From: Polycladomyces zharkentensis
GTDB lineage: Bacteria; Bacillota; Bacilli; Thermoactinomycetales; JIR-001
Reading direction: 5' to 3'
DNA length: 64,000 nucleotides
NCBI RefSeq assembly: GCF_016938855.1
Contig: NZ_JAFHAP010000013.1
Span: 1-64,000 of the forward strand
Shown here piece after piece: positions 38,891 to 48,038 of this stretch. Position 1 is the first letter of the stretch. Each line of letters starts with the position of its first letter. The position numbers were made by a program, and so were the translations under genes. The notes beneath the pieces are model-generated. The model had not been told where the DNA came from. It saw nothing but the letters and a program-made list of their open reading frames with translations, and searched no databases.

Positions 38891-39009
38891 ACAACTACTA
38901 GATTTCTCTTTGTAAAGAAAACGAGGCGGCAACACTCGCCGCGTGTCACCGCTGATTCGAATGAGGCATATCGCCAAAGCCATTTCAGGGTTAGTAGCTT
39001 ACCCGCTGG

Positions 39010-39178
39010 TAACAAGTGTGCCGCCCATCCGGGTACGTGCTAACCGGGTGGGATGGGCTGATGACACAGCTCTGGCTTGAGGGTTACCCGAAAAATATGA
39101 ACTGAGGGTGTCAACCTCTCAAGAATCCCGCGGCGACGACAGGAAGTGCCTCCGGTTCTTTGGCCGTGTGGAGTGTCA
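39010..39178 (+). ncRNA. Solo omegaRNA-like right end without tnpB (family 2 element E)
   Basis: This 170-bp stretch is rich in paired segments: GCCCATCC...GGATGGGC, a block TTGAGGGTTACCCG, then ACTGAGGGTGTCAACCTCTC and a terminal block ending GGAGTGTCA. The order and the AACTGAGGGTGTCAAC-CTCAAGAATCCC series is what I know from omegaRNA scaffolds at IS200/IS605 right ends. No tnpB or tnpA frame adjoins it. The end (TCA at 39176-39178) is also, on the other strand, the TGA stop of the E2 gene. Confidence 0.45.
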
Positions 39179-40450
39179 GGCCAAACAAGTCAACAACCGG
39201 CCCGGATCTTCCGTATAACGTCCCAGCGTATGCGTAAACCGGATGGCATCGGCTCCATCCAACACGCGGTGGTCAAAGGAGAGCGACACGTTCATCCGCC
39301 AGCCGACGGCCAACTCCCCGTTTTCAACAACTGGCCGTTCTTGAATCGGGTGTATCGCCAAAATCGCAACTTCCGGCGGATTGATGATCGGCGTGGCCCA
39401 TCGACCGCCCAATCCTCCGACATTGCTGATCGTGAATGTGCCTCCACGCAAATGATCCGGCGAAAGTGCCCCCTCACGGGCCGCTTTCGTCAATGCGGAG
39501 ACTTCCCGTGCCAACTGCTCGATGCTTTTTTGCTCCACATGCCGGACGACGGGAACGAGCAACCCCCGCGGCGTATCCACAGCAAATCCGATCGCCACCG
39601 AAGAAAACCGGCGAACGGTGCCCCGTTCCTCATCAAAATGGGCATTGAAATCGGGATGTTGCAACAGGGTGACGGCCACCAATTTCATCAATACGGGTGT
39701 ATAAGTCAATCGGACGTCATCCGGTGTCCATTCCTGCTTCATTTTGTTGAACCAGGTCACTAATCCTTCGGCGTTCAGCTCGTCAAAATGGGTGGCATGC
39801 GGTTTGTTTGTGACCGAGAAAATCAATCGGTCGGCGATCACCCTGCGCGTCGGCGACAACGGTTCTTCCGTCATCGCCGGCCTCTCATCCGCGTGTACGG
39901 CTTCGGCGGGGACAGCGATCTCCTCCCCATATTCCCGGATCGGTACCCATTCTTCCTCATCGCTGCGAAATCCGCTGATCGTAACGGAGCGTTTCCCCGC
40001 GGCGGCATGATACCGACGCACATCTTCATCGGTGACGCGTCCGTTCGGCCCCGTTCCTTCCACCTGGGTGAGATCAACTCCCAACTCGCGCGCCAGGCGG
40101 CGGGTGGAGGGAGTGGCGGGCACACGTTTGCGGTTGGGACGGACGGTTCGGTCCCGATCCGGGAAGGAGACGGCGGCAGTCAGCGATTCCGGTGAGGATG
40201 CCACTTTCGCGGACGCATTTTCGATCACCAGCAGCACATCCCCCACCCGCATCACGTCGCCTTCTTTCCCGTTGATCCGGGCCACCCGGCCGGCAACGGG
40301 AGCGGGCAGTTCCACCACTGCCTTATCCGTCTGTACTTCCACCACCGGTTGATCCGCTTCGACGAGATCTCCCGGTTTGACCAACCAGCGAACGATTTGC
40401 GCTTCCGTCACCCCTTCACCCACATCAGGCAACGTAAAGGTTACGCTCAT
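39176..40450 (-). CDS. 2-oxoacid dehydrogenase E2 (dihydrolipoamide acyltransferase)
   Basis: A 424-residue E2 core protein. Domains: one lipoyl domain (1-80, lipoylated lysine in QTDKAV at residue 43), an E1/E3-binding domain (about 112-148, ATPSTRRLARELGVDLTQVEG) and the catalytic acyltransferase with SFDHRVLDGAD. It moves acyl groups from the E1 encoded upstream to CoA. Bacterial BkdB and PdhC look alike; the neighbours favour branched-chain or aryl 2-oxoacids. No E3 gene follows. Its TGA stop lies in the end of a mobile-element remnant. Confidence 0.93.
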   Translation of the reverse strand: MSVTFTLPDVGEGVTEAQIVRWLVKPGDLVEADQPVVEVQTDKAVVELPAPVAGRVARINGKEGDVMRVGDVLLVIENASAKVASSPESLTAAVSFPDRDRTVRPNRKRVPATPSTRRLARELGVDLTQVEGTGPNGRVTDEDVRRYHAAAGKRSVTISGFRSDEEEWVPIREYGEEIAVPAEAVHADERPAMTEEPLSPTRRVIADRLIFSVTNKPHATHFDELNAEGLVTWFNKMKQEWTPDDVRLTYTPVLMKLVAVTLLQHPDFNAHFDEERGTVRRFSSVAIGFAVDTPRGLLVPVVRHVEQKSIEQLAREVSALTKAAREGALSPDHLRGGTFTISNVGGLGGRWATPIINPPEVAILAIHPIQERPVVENGELAVGWRMNVSLSFDHRVLDGADAIRFTHTLGRYTEDPGRLLTCLA

Positions 40451-40462
40451 CTCTCTCCCTCC

Positions 40463-41440
40463 CTAAAATGCAATCACCTGGCGCACCGCTTCCGAGACAC
40501 GATATGCATCAGGGCGGAATGCATCTTCCAACGCAAACATCGGTACCGGCACATCATAGCCGGTCACGCGGGCAATCGGCGCCTCCAACCAGAGAAACGC
40601 CTGCTCCTGCAACAGTGCCGCCAGTTCTGCACCCACCCCGGCAGTGCGTGGGGCTTCGTGAACGATGACGGCACGTCCCGTCTTTTTCACCGATGCAACC
40701 AACGTTTCCTCGTCCAGCGGATACAATGACCGCACGTCGATCACCTCGCAGGAAACGCCTTTTTGGGTCCATTCTTCAGCCGCGGCGATCGCCACCGGCA
40801 CCATCGCTCCCCAAGCCAGCAGGGTGACATCTTCCCCTTCGCGCACGACACGCGCTTGTCCGATCGGTACTTCATACGCTTCTTCCGGCACTTCTTCCCG
40901 AACGGCGCGATACAGTTTCATCGGTTCCAAAAAGAGAACCGGATCGGGATCCGAGATGGCCGCCAACAGCAATCCCTTTGCATCATAAGGTGTGGACGGC
41001 ACCACCACTTTCAGTCCGGGCGTGTGGACAAACAGCGCTTCGGTCGAGTCGCTGTGCAGTTCGGGGGCACGAATGCCGCCACCATAAGGAGCGCGAATCA
41101 CCATGGCGGCCGGGAACATCCCCTGTGTCCGTGTTCGCAGGCGGGCAGCGTGGGAAACAATCTGCTCAAAACCCGGATAAGCAAAGCCGAGAAACTGAAT
41201 TTCCACGATCGGACGCAACCCGTTGACCGCCATGCCAATCGCCGTACCGACGATGCCCGCTTCCGCCAACGGGGTATCGATGACCCGATCATCGCCGAAA
41301 CGTTCCCACAATCCTTCCGTCGCCCGGAACACACCGCCGTTTTTTCCCACGTCCTCACCGAGAATCACCACTCCGGGATCCCGTTCCAATGCGAGGCGCA
41401 TGGCATCGTTGATGGCTTGGATCAAGGTGAATTGTGCCAT
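40463..41440 (-). CDS. 2-oxoacid dehydrogenase E1 beta subunit
   Basis: A 325-residue transketolase-like beta subunit of the thiamine-diphosphate E1, with the TPP-pocket glutamate region ([20 protein letters not shown]) and the C-terminal transketolase domain ([32 protein letters not shown]). With the alpha subunit it decarboxylates a 2-oxoacid and acylates the E2 lipoyl group. ATG 41440 is used rather than the ATG two codons before, which touches the GGAAGGGAG ribosome site. It sits 12 bp before the E2 gene. Confidence 0.94.
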   Translation of the reverse strand: MAQFTLIQAINDAMRLALERDPGVVILGEDVGKNGGVFRATEGLWERFGDDRVIDTPLAEAGIVGTAIGMAVNGLRPIVEIQFLGFAYPGFEQIVSHAARLRTRTQGMFPAAMVIRAPYGGGIRAPELHSDSTEALFVHTPGLKVVVPSTPYDAKGLLLAAISDPDPVLFLEPMKLYRAVREEVPEEAYEVPIGQARVVREGEDVTLLAWGAMVPVAIAAAEEWTQKGVSCEVIDVRSLYPLDEETLVASVKKTGRAVIVHEAPRTAGVGAELAALLQEQAFLWLEAPIARVTGYDVPVPMFALEDAFRPDAYRVSEAVRQVIAF

Positions 41441-41442
41441 CT

Positions 41443-42519
41443 TCATCTCCCTTCCTCTTGACGCAATAGCGACTCTCGCTGACGTACCAGAGAAGGTGGC
41501 AGATCGGCAAATACGTGTGCAAACAGATGGGAGGCCGGCGGTGCCTTCGCCGATTCCGCCTCACAGACCGCTTCCTCGATCTCCTGTTTGCAACAGGCTT
41601 CCCAATCCCGTTCCTCCGCTTCCGACCACAGGCCTTCCGCCTCCAGCAACCGACGGTATCGCTTCAGCGGGTCACGCAGTTCAACCCACTCCCGCGCCTC
41701 TTCCTGTTCACGGTACCGTCCCGCATCGTCGGCGGTGGTGTGTGCGCCATGGCGATACGTCACCGCTTCGATCAAGGTGGCTCCTTCTCCCGTGCGCGCC
41801 CGTTTTACCGCCTCCTTCATCACCGTATAGACGGCCAATACGTCATTGCCGTCGACACGCACTCCGCGAATCGCGTAGGCGGCCGCCTTTTCCGCCACGG
41901 TCTCCGTTGCGGTCTGTCGGGAAAATGGCACACTGATGGCGTACTGGTTGTTTTGACAGAAAAAAATCACCGGCAGGCGAAACACGCCCGCAAAGTTCAA
42001 TCCCTCATGGAAATCCCCTTCCGAGGTAGCCCCGTCGCCGAAATAGGCCACGGCCACCGACGGTTCACCCTTCAGCTTGGAAGCCCAGGCCGCTCCCGCC
42101 GCGTGCGGGATCTGCGTGGCGATCGGAACGGACGGTGGGAACAGCTTGACGCCTTCCGGTGGACGACATCCTTCGACCCGTCCCATCCAATACAACAAAA
42201 TCTGTTTCAGCGGCATCCCGGCGATCATGGCAACGCCGTGTTCCCGGTAACTCGGGAAAATCCAATCTTCCCGATTCAGCGACAAAGTGCTCCCCACTTG
42301 AGCCGCCTCCTGCCCCTGCAATGGCGCATACGTGCCAATCCGCCCTTGTCGCTGCAAAATGATTGAACGCTGATCGAACAGGCGAATCTTGCGCATCCAT
42401 TTATAAAATTCAATTTTGAGCGGTCGCTCGATAGGTTTCCACGCTACTTCCCCTTCCGGGGTCAACGTTCCGTCAGGCTGGATATATTGTATCCCCACTT
42501 TTTCTATCTGTCGCAGCAT
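41443..42519 (-). CDS. 2-oxoacid dehydrogenase E1 alpha subunit
   Basis: A 358-residue alpha subunit carrying the thiamine-diphosphate motif [18 protein letters not shown]...N (GDG-N-type). The phosphorylation-loop region [16 protein letters not shown] is typical of the PDH/BCKDH family. It heads an E1alpha-E1beta-E2 operon placed right after the amino acid dehydrogenase gene. Substrate choice between pyruvate, branched-chain oxoacids and phenylpyruvate is not fixed by sequence; context argues against pyruvate. ATG 42519 follows GGAGG by 9 nt. Confidence 0.94.
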   Translation of the reverse strand: MLRQIEKVGIQYIQPDGTLTPEGEVAWKPIERPLKIEFYKWMRKIRLFDQRSIILQRQGRIGTYAPLQGQEAAQVGSTLSLNREDWIFPSYREHGVAMIAGMPLKQILLYWMGRVEGCRPPEGVKLFPPSVPIATQIPHAAGAAWASKLKGEPSVAVAYFGDGATSEGDFHEGLNFAGVFRLPVIFFCQNNQYAISVPFSRQTATETVAEKAAAYAIRGVRVDGNDVLAVYTVMKEAVKRARTGEGATLIEAVTYRHGAHTTADDAGRYREQEEAREWVELRDPLKRYRRLLEAEGLWSEAEERDWEACCKQEIEEAVCEAESAKAPPASHLFAHVFADLPPSLVRQRESLLRQEEGR

Positions 42520-42543
42520 CAAACGATTCCTCCCTGGATGGCC

Positions 42544-43692
42544 TCAACGCGTAAACCCGAGAAGGATCCGACGCAGGTCGGCCACTTTCTCCAACCGTTT
42601 GACCACCAAACGGTCGGCGGCGCGGCAGGTCGGGATATCCTCCTCCCGGGACAACTGGTAGATTTGTAACAACATCTGATAGATGGATCGTGTTTTGGCC
42701 ATCACGCGCTCTTCGTTGTATCCCTTCAGCTCATCGGCCACTTGGATCAGTCCCCCGGCGTTCACGAGATAATCGGGGGCATACAAGATACCCATTTGGT
42801 GCAGCATGTCACCGTGACGATCCTCCGCCAGCTGGTTGTTGGCTGACCCGACAACGGCTTGGCAATGGAGCTCCGCAAGCGTGCGGTCGTTGATGATACC
42901 GCCTTTGGCGCAAGGAGAGAAGATATCACAATCCATTTGATGAATCGTGTCAATATCCCCGCGCTCCACCTGGTCCGGGTACTGATCGCACAACGCGTTC
43001 ACGCGTGACTCATCGATATCGGCGACAATGACTCGCGCTCCTTCCTCCACCAACAATTGCACCAGGCGTGTGCCTACCTTGCCCGCACCCTGGACCGCGA
43101 CCACGCGCCCCTCAAGGCTGGGAGAACCCCACAGATGTTCGGCCGTCGCCCTCATCCCTTGCAATACGCCCAACGCCGTTGGAATGGCGGTATCCCCGCT
43201 TCCGCCGTAACTTTTGGGCAACCCGACAAACGAATCGGATTCACGTGCCGCATGGACAAAATCTTCCGGTTCCGTTCCCATGTCCGTTCCGGTGAAAAAG
43301 CGTCCGTTCAGACCGCCGACAAACCGGCCGAACGCGCGAAACAATTCCGGTGTTTTATCCCGACTCGGATCGCCGATGATCACCGCTTTTCCGCCGCCGA
43401 AATCCACATCAGCCACACCGCACTTGTATGTCATGCCCCTGGACAGGCGCAACACATCCTCCAGTGCTTCATCCGTCGTGGCGTACGGCACCATCCGGCA
43501 ACCGCCCAAAGCCGGGCCCATCGTGGTGTTGTGAATGGCGATGATCGCTTTCAGACCGGATTGCGGGTGGCGACAGAAGATCACTTGTTCGTGGCCGAAT
43601 TGGTCCATCAGCTCAAAAATATCCCGCATCGTGGCCCTCTCGTCGGCATCGTTTTTCACCAACTGCAGGGTCTGTGTCTGTTGATTTTTCAT
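42544..43692 (-). CDS. pdh: Phenylalanine/leucine dehydrogenase
   Basis: A 382-residue NAD-dependent amino acid dehydrogenase that deaminates an amino acid to its 2-oxoacid. The catalytic lysine lies in GGCRMVPYATTDEAL...MTYKC, the general-acid aspartate in FTGTDMGTEPED, and the NAD fold begins VVAVQGAGKVGTRL. From MRDIFELMDQFGHEQVIFCRH onward the sequence closely resembles the Thermoactinomyces intermedius phenylalanine dehydrogenase as I recall it. ATG 43692 has GGAAGG; the internal ATG 43629 gives the length of that enzyme and is an equal candidate. It precedes the E1/E2 genes. Confidence 0.9.
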   Translation of the reverse strand: MKNQQTQTLQLVKNDADERATMRDIFELMDQFGHEQVIFCRHPQSGLKAIIAIHNTTMGPALGGCRMVPYATTDEALEDVLRLSRGMTYKCGVADVDFGGGKAVIIGDPSRDKTPELFRAFGRFVGGLNGRFFTGTDMGTEPEDFVHAARESDSFVGLPKSYGGSGDTAIPTALGVLQGMRATAEHLWGSPSLEGRVVAVQGAGKVGTRLVQLLVEEGARVIVADIDESRVNALCDQYPDQVERGDIDTIHQMDCDIFSPCAKGGIINDRTLAELHCQAVVGSANNQLAEDRHGDMLHQMGILYAPDYLVNAGGLIQVADELKGYNEERVMAKTRSIYQMLLQIYQLSREEDIPTCRAADRLVVKRLEKVADLRRILLGFTR

Positions 43693-43803
43693 CCGGCACC
43701 TTCCGCTCCTTCGAAGAAGTGAGTATTCTCGTCCGCCATTCCGTTTTCCCTCATGACTAATGATATGCCCGATCAAATCCGGGTGTTCGCCTGACGGACC
43801 GGT

Positions 43804-44589
43804 TCATTTACCGCGGAACCCGGGCTTTCTCTTTTCAGCAAACGCCATCACGCCCTCACGAAAATCTTCCGTTTTCCCCGCGATTTCCTGCATCTGCGCT
43901 TCGTACTCCAGCGCTTCCTCCCATGAATGCTCCATCCCGTAAAACAGCGCCCGTTTTGTCAAGCTGTACGCTTTTGTCGGTCCCTGAGCGAGCTGTTTCG
44001 CCCACTTGAAGGCCTCTTCCTCCAACTGATCGTGTGGCACGATCCGATGGGCCAACCCAATCTGTACGGCCTCTTGCGCCTCCACATCACGGCCGGTCAG
44101 CGCGATCTCCATCGCCCTGCCGAAACCGATCAGACGCGGAAGGAAATAGCTGGCACCACTGTCCGGAGCCAAGCCGATCCGCGAAAACGCCACGATGAAT
44201 TTGGCCCGGTCGGAAACGATGCGCAAATCGCAGGCCAATGCAAGGCTGCAACCCGCACCGGCTGCCACACCGTTCACCGACGCGATTACCGGTTTTTCCA
44301 TCTGCACGATGGCGCGGACGATCGGATTGTACCGTGTCCGCACGCTGTCGCCGAGTGAAATCGCTTCCAAATCGGCGACACTTCGGTCACGCAGATCCTG
44401 CCCGGAACAAAACGCCTTGCCCGCTCCGGTCAACAACACCGCACGCACTTCGGCATCCTTTGCGGCTTCCTTGAGCACTTGCACCAATTCGTCGTTCATC
44501 TGCTGGTTGAATGCGTTGTACACTTCCGGACGGTTGAGCGTGATCATGCCCACACCCGATTCTTTCGTGAATTGCACCGTTTCCGGCAT
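43804..44589 (-). CDS. paaG: PaaG-like enoyl-CoA hydratase/isomerase
   Basis: A 261-residue crotonase. Oxyanion-hole blocks are FCSGQDLRDR and NGVAAGAGCSLALACDL, and LAPDSGASYFLPRLIG carries the aspartate found in PaaG, the 1,2-epoxyphenylacetyl-CoA isomerase, rather than the glutamate of plain hydratases. The YNPIVRAI block also matches PaaG. It lies between a second crotonase and the amino acid dehydrogenase on one strand, consistent with degradation of aromatic or branched acyl-CoA. Confidence 0.87.
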   Translation of the reverse strand: MPETVQFTKESGVGMITLNRPEVYNAFNQQMNDELVQVLKEAAKDAEVRAVLLTGAGKAFCSGQDLRDRSVADLEAISLGDSVRTRYNPIVRAIVQMEKPVIASVNGVAAGAGCSLALACDLRIVSDRAKFIVAFSRIGLAPDSGASYFLPRLIGFGRAMEIALTGRDVEAQEAVQIGLAHRIVPHDQLEEEAFKWAKQLAQGPTKAYSLTKRALFYGMEHSWEEALEYEAQMQEIAGKTEDFREGVMAFAEKRKPGFRGK

Positions 44590-44678
44590 AAAATCTCCTC
44601 CTTCAGATGTTGATCCATTTCATTTACCTTGAGCCCCCCTGCTTTGCGACCGACCGAAATGTTCCGACAATTCCTCTT

Positions 44679-45461
44679 CTATTTGCCCTGAAACCGTGGT
44701 TTCCGTTTTTCCACAAACGCACGCATACCTTCTTTTTGATCTTCCGTGGAAAACAGGAAATAAAACAGCTTTTGTTCGTAATCCAGCCCGGTTTCCAAGG
44801 TGGTGTCCATCGCCTTGAGCACCGCCTGCTTGGCCAACCGAACAGCAACCGGTGGTTGTTGCGCGATCTTTTTGGCAAGATTCATCGCTTCCGCTTCCAC
44901 CAGCTCGGGTGGAACCACCCGGTTGATCAGCCCTGCCTGAAGTGCTTCCCTCGCGGTCATCGATCGGCCGGTCAATACCATTTCCATTGCCCGCACTTTC
45001 CCGATGGCACGCGTCAACCGTTGGGTTCCTCCTGCTCCCGGCATAATGCCGAGCAGGATTTCCGGTTGGCCGAACACAGCCGTCTCAGAAGCCACGATCA
45101 AATCGCAAGCCATGGCCAATTCGCACCCGCCTCCCAACGCATACCCATTGACCGCGGCAATCAACGGCTTCGCCAACTTTCGGATGCGGTCCCATTCGGC
45201 GATCTGATCCTGAAGCAGCATCTCCACGGACGAAGCTTCCGCCATCTCCGGGATATCCGCCCCGGCGGCGAAGGCTTTCTCATTGCCGGTGATGACCATG
45301 CAACGGACATGATCGTCCCGATCCATTTCCGTCAACGCAGTCACCAGCTCCGAAACCAGTTGCAGATTCAACGCATTCAACACTTCCGGCCGATTCAGGC
45401 GAATCCAACCCACGTTTTCCCGAATCGAAGCGACAATGTAGCGATAATCGCGGTTTCCCAC
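44679..45461 (-). CDS. Enoyl-CoA hydratase (PaaF/crotonase type)
   Basis: A 260-residue crotonase with both catalytic glutamate positions: the FAAGADIPEM and GYALGGGCELAMACDL oxyanion loops, and PEILLGIMPGAGGTQRL. It hydrates 2-enoyl-CoA in beta-oxidation-type steps; PaaF-like enzymes do this in phenylacetate breakdown. The GTG at 45461 has GGGGGG 7 nt upstream, so the longer frame to 45554 is not used. First gene of the run of six on the minus strand. Confidence 0.92.
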   Translation of the reverse strand: MGNRDYRYIVASIRENVGWIRLNRPEVLNALNLQLVSELVTALTEMDRDDHVRCMVITGNEKAFAAGADIPEMAEASSVEMLLQDQIAEWDRIRKLAKPLIAAVNGYALGGGCELAMACDLIVASETAVFGQPEILLGIMPGAGGTQRLTRAIGKVRAMEMVLTGRSMTAREALQAGLINRVVPPELVEAEAMNLAKKIAQQPPVAVRLAKQAVLKAMDTTLETGLDYEQKLFYFLFSTEDQKEGMRAFVEKRKPRFQGK

Positions 45462-45626
45462 CGGTCCACCCCCCTGTAAAAAAACGTAACTAAAGCTCTT
45501 ACATTTCCATGTATTAAGAAAAAAACATGTATAGATAATCGTTTGCAAATTCATTCTATCAATTTTGCCGGTAGATTGTCAGTGATCTGCTGTACAGCAC
45601 GAAAGAGAAAATCTTTTCCTGTCAAT

Positions 45627-45647
45627 AAAAAAGAGCCCTTGCGGGCC
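45627..45647 (-). terminator. Terminator of the AbrB-like gene
   Basis: On the minus strand GGCCCGCAAGGGCTC is followed by six T, 8 bp past the stop codon of the AbrB-like gene. Confidence 0.78.
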
Positions 45648-45654
45648 AATATCA

Positions 45655-45903
45655 TCAAGAGACGAATTTTCTCGTTTCCTCGAGACAAGATTCACACAAG
45701 ATTTTGCCTTTGAAATACAACAGTTTATCCATTCCGCCGCAAAACACGCAGGACGGATTGTATTTCTGCAGGACGATGCAATCGTCATTGACAAAAATCT
45801 CCACACCATCATGCGGTTGGATGTTCATCATGTCCCGAAGCTCTTTGGGCAACACAATCCGTCCGAGATGGTCCACTTTGCGCACGATACCAATCCCATT
45901 CAT
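45655..45903 (-). CDS. AbrB/SpoVT-family regulator with a C-terminal zinc ribbon
   Basis: An 82-residue protein. Residues 1-48 form an AbrB/MazE swapped-hairpin DNA-binding domain (GIVRKVDHLGRIVLPKELRD). The tail carries C52xxC55 and C70xxC73, a probable zinc ribbon that replaces the usual AbrB C-terminal dimerisation domain. The ATG at 45903 follows GAGGGG by 6 nt. It lies between the sigI/rsgI gene and the crotonase gene with its own terminator. Likely a transition-state type regulator. Confidence 0.88.
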   Translation of the reverse strand: MNGIGIVRKVDHLGRIVLPKELRDMMNIQPHDGVEIFVNDDCIVLQKYNPSCVFCGGMDKLLYFKGKILCESCLEETRKFVS

Positions 45904-45963
45904 CACAATCCCCTCACTACGCAAATCGATCGTTTTCGGGGAGGGTCGATACAAGACAGGTAG

Positions 45964-47979
45964 CTAAGGGAGCGGGATCGGAGCGACAGCGCACATAGCC
46001 GGAAAGGTCTGGGGTTCGACGGAGGAAGACGGCTCCCCCTCCGCCTGACCGGTATGCGCTCCTTCATCCTGCCCGGTATCATTTGCGGAGTCGGCGGGCG
46101 GATTCGTTGGTTGCGCCTGCGGATTTTTCTGATCCTGACCTCCATCACCGCTGCTGCCATTGTGATTCCCCTGTTCATCGGCCGCACCGGTATCGTTTTG
46201 ATTCGACGGAGACGGTTCCGTGTTGCCCGCGGGAGCCGTGGTCTGTCCATTGTCTGGTGTACTGTTGGACGGGTTTTCCGCATCCGAAGTCTGTGGTGAA
46301 TCGGAAGCCGCTCCATTTGAAGGGGACGGTTCCGTCACCGCAGGGGCCGGATTGTCCGCCGACTGTGCGGGTGGTTCATCGGTCTCGCCCGAATCTTGGG
46401 GAGCCTGATCACCCGGTTGCGCGGGTGGGGTCGGTTCCTGCAGCCAATCCTCCCATTGTTTTTCCGGCGGAGGATCGGTCAACACCGGTTCCACCGTTTT
46501 CAGCTGATCCATCAACTGGGAGATCGATGCATTGGCCACGACATTCGTCGAGATGGGAGCCCCTTCCCGCTTCGCCAGCAACCAGACGGCGTATTTGCCG
46601 AGCGACAACCCGGTACCTTCCGCTTTGTCGCGCAGTTCCTTGGGCAACGGCAAAGTGTACACATTCAATGCGGTGGCCAGATGAGGCTGATGCCGGATCT
46701 CCTGACGGATCTGCTCCAACAATGGTTTCGCTGATCCCTTTTCGGAGACGCCGGACAACACGATCCCTTCTTTGTCCCGGATGTATCCCTGATCATGCGC
46801 CCGTTCGAGAAACGAGACCACAAACTTCCGGATATTTTGTCGTTGCCAATCCATCCCCTGTATCAACTGTCGTGCGGGCTGATTGAGCGGCCGAACCATG
46901 ACCACTTCCTGCCGACCGTTGATACCCAGCTCCAAACTGGGATTCATGTCGATGTATACGTACGATTCCGCTTTGGCGTCTGAAGGAAACAACCACGGAA
47001 ACAAAAGGAAAATCCCGGCGACGAGGGCCGCTGCAGCAAAGGCGATGGCACCCCATTTCCTGACCGGATTCATGTGGATGTCGGTTACAATCACTTCGTC
47101 TCCGGGTTGGGCGTGGTGATGCTGTTTGGGAACATGCAAAAATTCGCCGTCCGACGTCATCACGACCCAATCGCGGGAACCGACCTCCATTATGATTCCC
47201 TTTCGCACAGCAACAACCCCCCCCTTCTTGCCGGACGACAGACCGAGATATTCCTGCATCAACGGCAGGTCCTCGACCAAAACCACCGTCAGTGCAACCA
47301 GGTATTTGCGATGCCTTTGCAAGGTCCTTCGGTGCAACCCGATCCGGCCCGCCAGCTCCTTGCTCGGCTTGACCTGCTCATAAAAATCATGCAACAGATC
47401 TTTGTCAGCCACAATACGGCTGGCGATCTCCAGCAAATGCTCGCGTGTATCCCGGTGTTTGGGGGAGGTTTTCACCAAATCGGACATCTTGATGCCAAAC
47501 CGTTCCAGACATTGTGAAAAATGTTGCACTTCCAACCGGCGTGCCCGCGCCAACTCTTCCTCCTGATACTGCACGAAGGATCGGGAGACCACTTCTGGAT
47601 GATGAGGCTCGTTCTCTTTGGCGTTCGGCGGCACCAACGGTACCTGATTCGCATGTTTCTTTTCGTGACGGTAATAATCGATGAGGCGTCGATGAATCAC
47701 CATATACGCGAAGGACAGGAACGAACTTGACTGTCCCGGTTCGTAGCGGTTGATTGCCTCGTTCAACCCGACCAACGCAATGGTGAACTCGTCATCCTGT
47801 TTGCTGATCTGCCGTTTGCAAACCTTGGAGGCCACGCGTAGTATGTAGGGTTCAAGGTCTCTTAACAAATCATCGCGGGTCCCGCCGGATTCGGCAGCTT
47901 GGGCTTCCCTCACACGCGCTTCGATCTCGGGCTTTTGCTCCAATAGATCCCCGCTACCCGGCACTTGCAATACCGACAC
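45964..47979 (-). CDS. sigI-rsgI: SigI sigma factor fused in frame to RsgI anti-sigma factor
   Basis: One open frame of 671 codons. Residues about 30-250 match SigI (VCKRQISKQDDEFTIALVGL; SPKHRDTREHLLEIA; a C-terminal helix-turn-helix RIGLHRRTLQRHRKYL). From V258 the protein matches RsgI: cytoplasmic anti-sigma domain (VRKGIIMEVGSRDWVVMTSD), membrane helix at about 308-331, extracellular domain with the Asn-Pro site Y-I-D-M-N346-P347 known for self-cleavage in RsgI proteins, then a Pro/Gln/Asp-rich tail. Normally these are two overlapping genes. Here a G8 run joins them; GTG 47208 with AAGGGGGGGG upstream could still start RsgI alone (414 residues). The SigI start is GTG 47979 or TTG 47970. 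Confidence 0.88.
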   Translation of the reverse strand: MSVLQVPGSGDLLEQKPEIEARVREAQAAESGGTRDDLLRDLEPYILRVASKVCKRQISKQDDEFTIALVGLNEAINRYEPGQSSSFLSFAYMVIHRRLIDYYRHEKKHANQVPLVPPNAKENEPHHPEVVSRSFVQYQEEELARARRLEVQHFSQCLERFGIKMSDLVKTSPKHRDTREHLLEIASRIVADKDLLHDFYEQVKPSKELAGRIGLHRRTLQRHRKYLVALTVVLVEDLPLMQEYLGLSSGKKGGVVAVRKGIIMEVGSRDWVVMTSDGEFLHVPKQHHHAQPGDEVIVTDIHMNPVRKWGAIAFAAAALVAGIFLLFPWLFPSDAKAESYVYIDMNPSLELGINGRQEVVMVRPLNQPARQLIQGMDWQRQNIRKFVVSFLERAHDQGYIRDKEGIVLSGVSEKGSAKPLLEQIRQEIRHQPHLATALNVYTLPLPKELRDKAEGTGLSLGKYAVWLLAKREGAPISTNVVANASISQLMDQLKTVEPVLTDPPPEKQWEDWLQEPTPPAQPGDQAPQDSGETDEPPAQSADNPAPAVTEPSPSNGAASDSPQTSDAENPSNSTPDNGQTTAPAGNTEPSPSNQNDTGAADEQGNHNGSSGDGGQDQKNPQAQPTNPPADSANDTGQDEGAHTGQAEGEPSSSVEPQTFPAMCAVAPIPLP
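47217..47224 (-). other. G8 homopolymer at the sigI/rsgI junction
   Basis: Eight G on the coding strand span codons GGG GGG in the fused frame and also form the ribosome site for the GTG at 47208. With seven G the SigI part would stop at a TAA just after the RsgI start, giving the usual two-gene layout; with nine it would also leave the RsgI frame. Confidence 0.7.
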
Positions 47980-48038
47980 CTCTCCCTACTCTATGTATTC
48001 GTAAGCGCATCCGTTTTTCTGTCCTTCATTGCTTCCTA

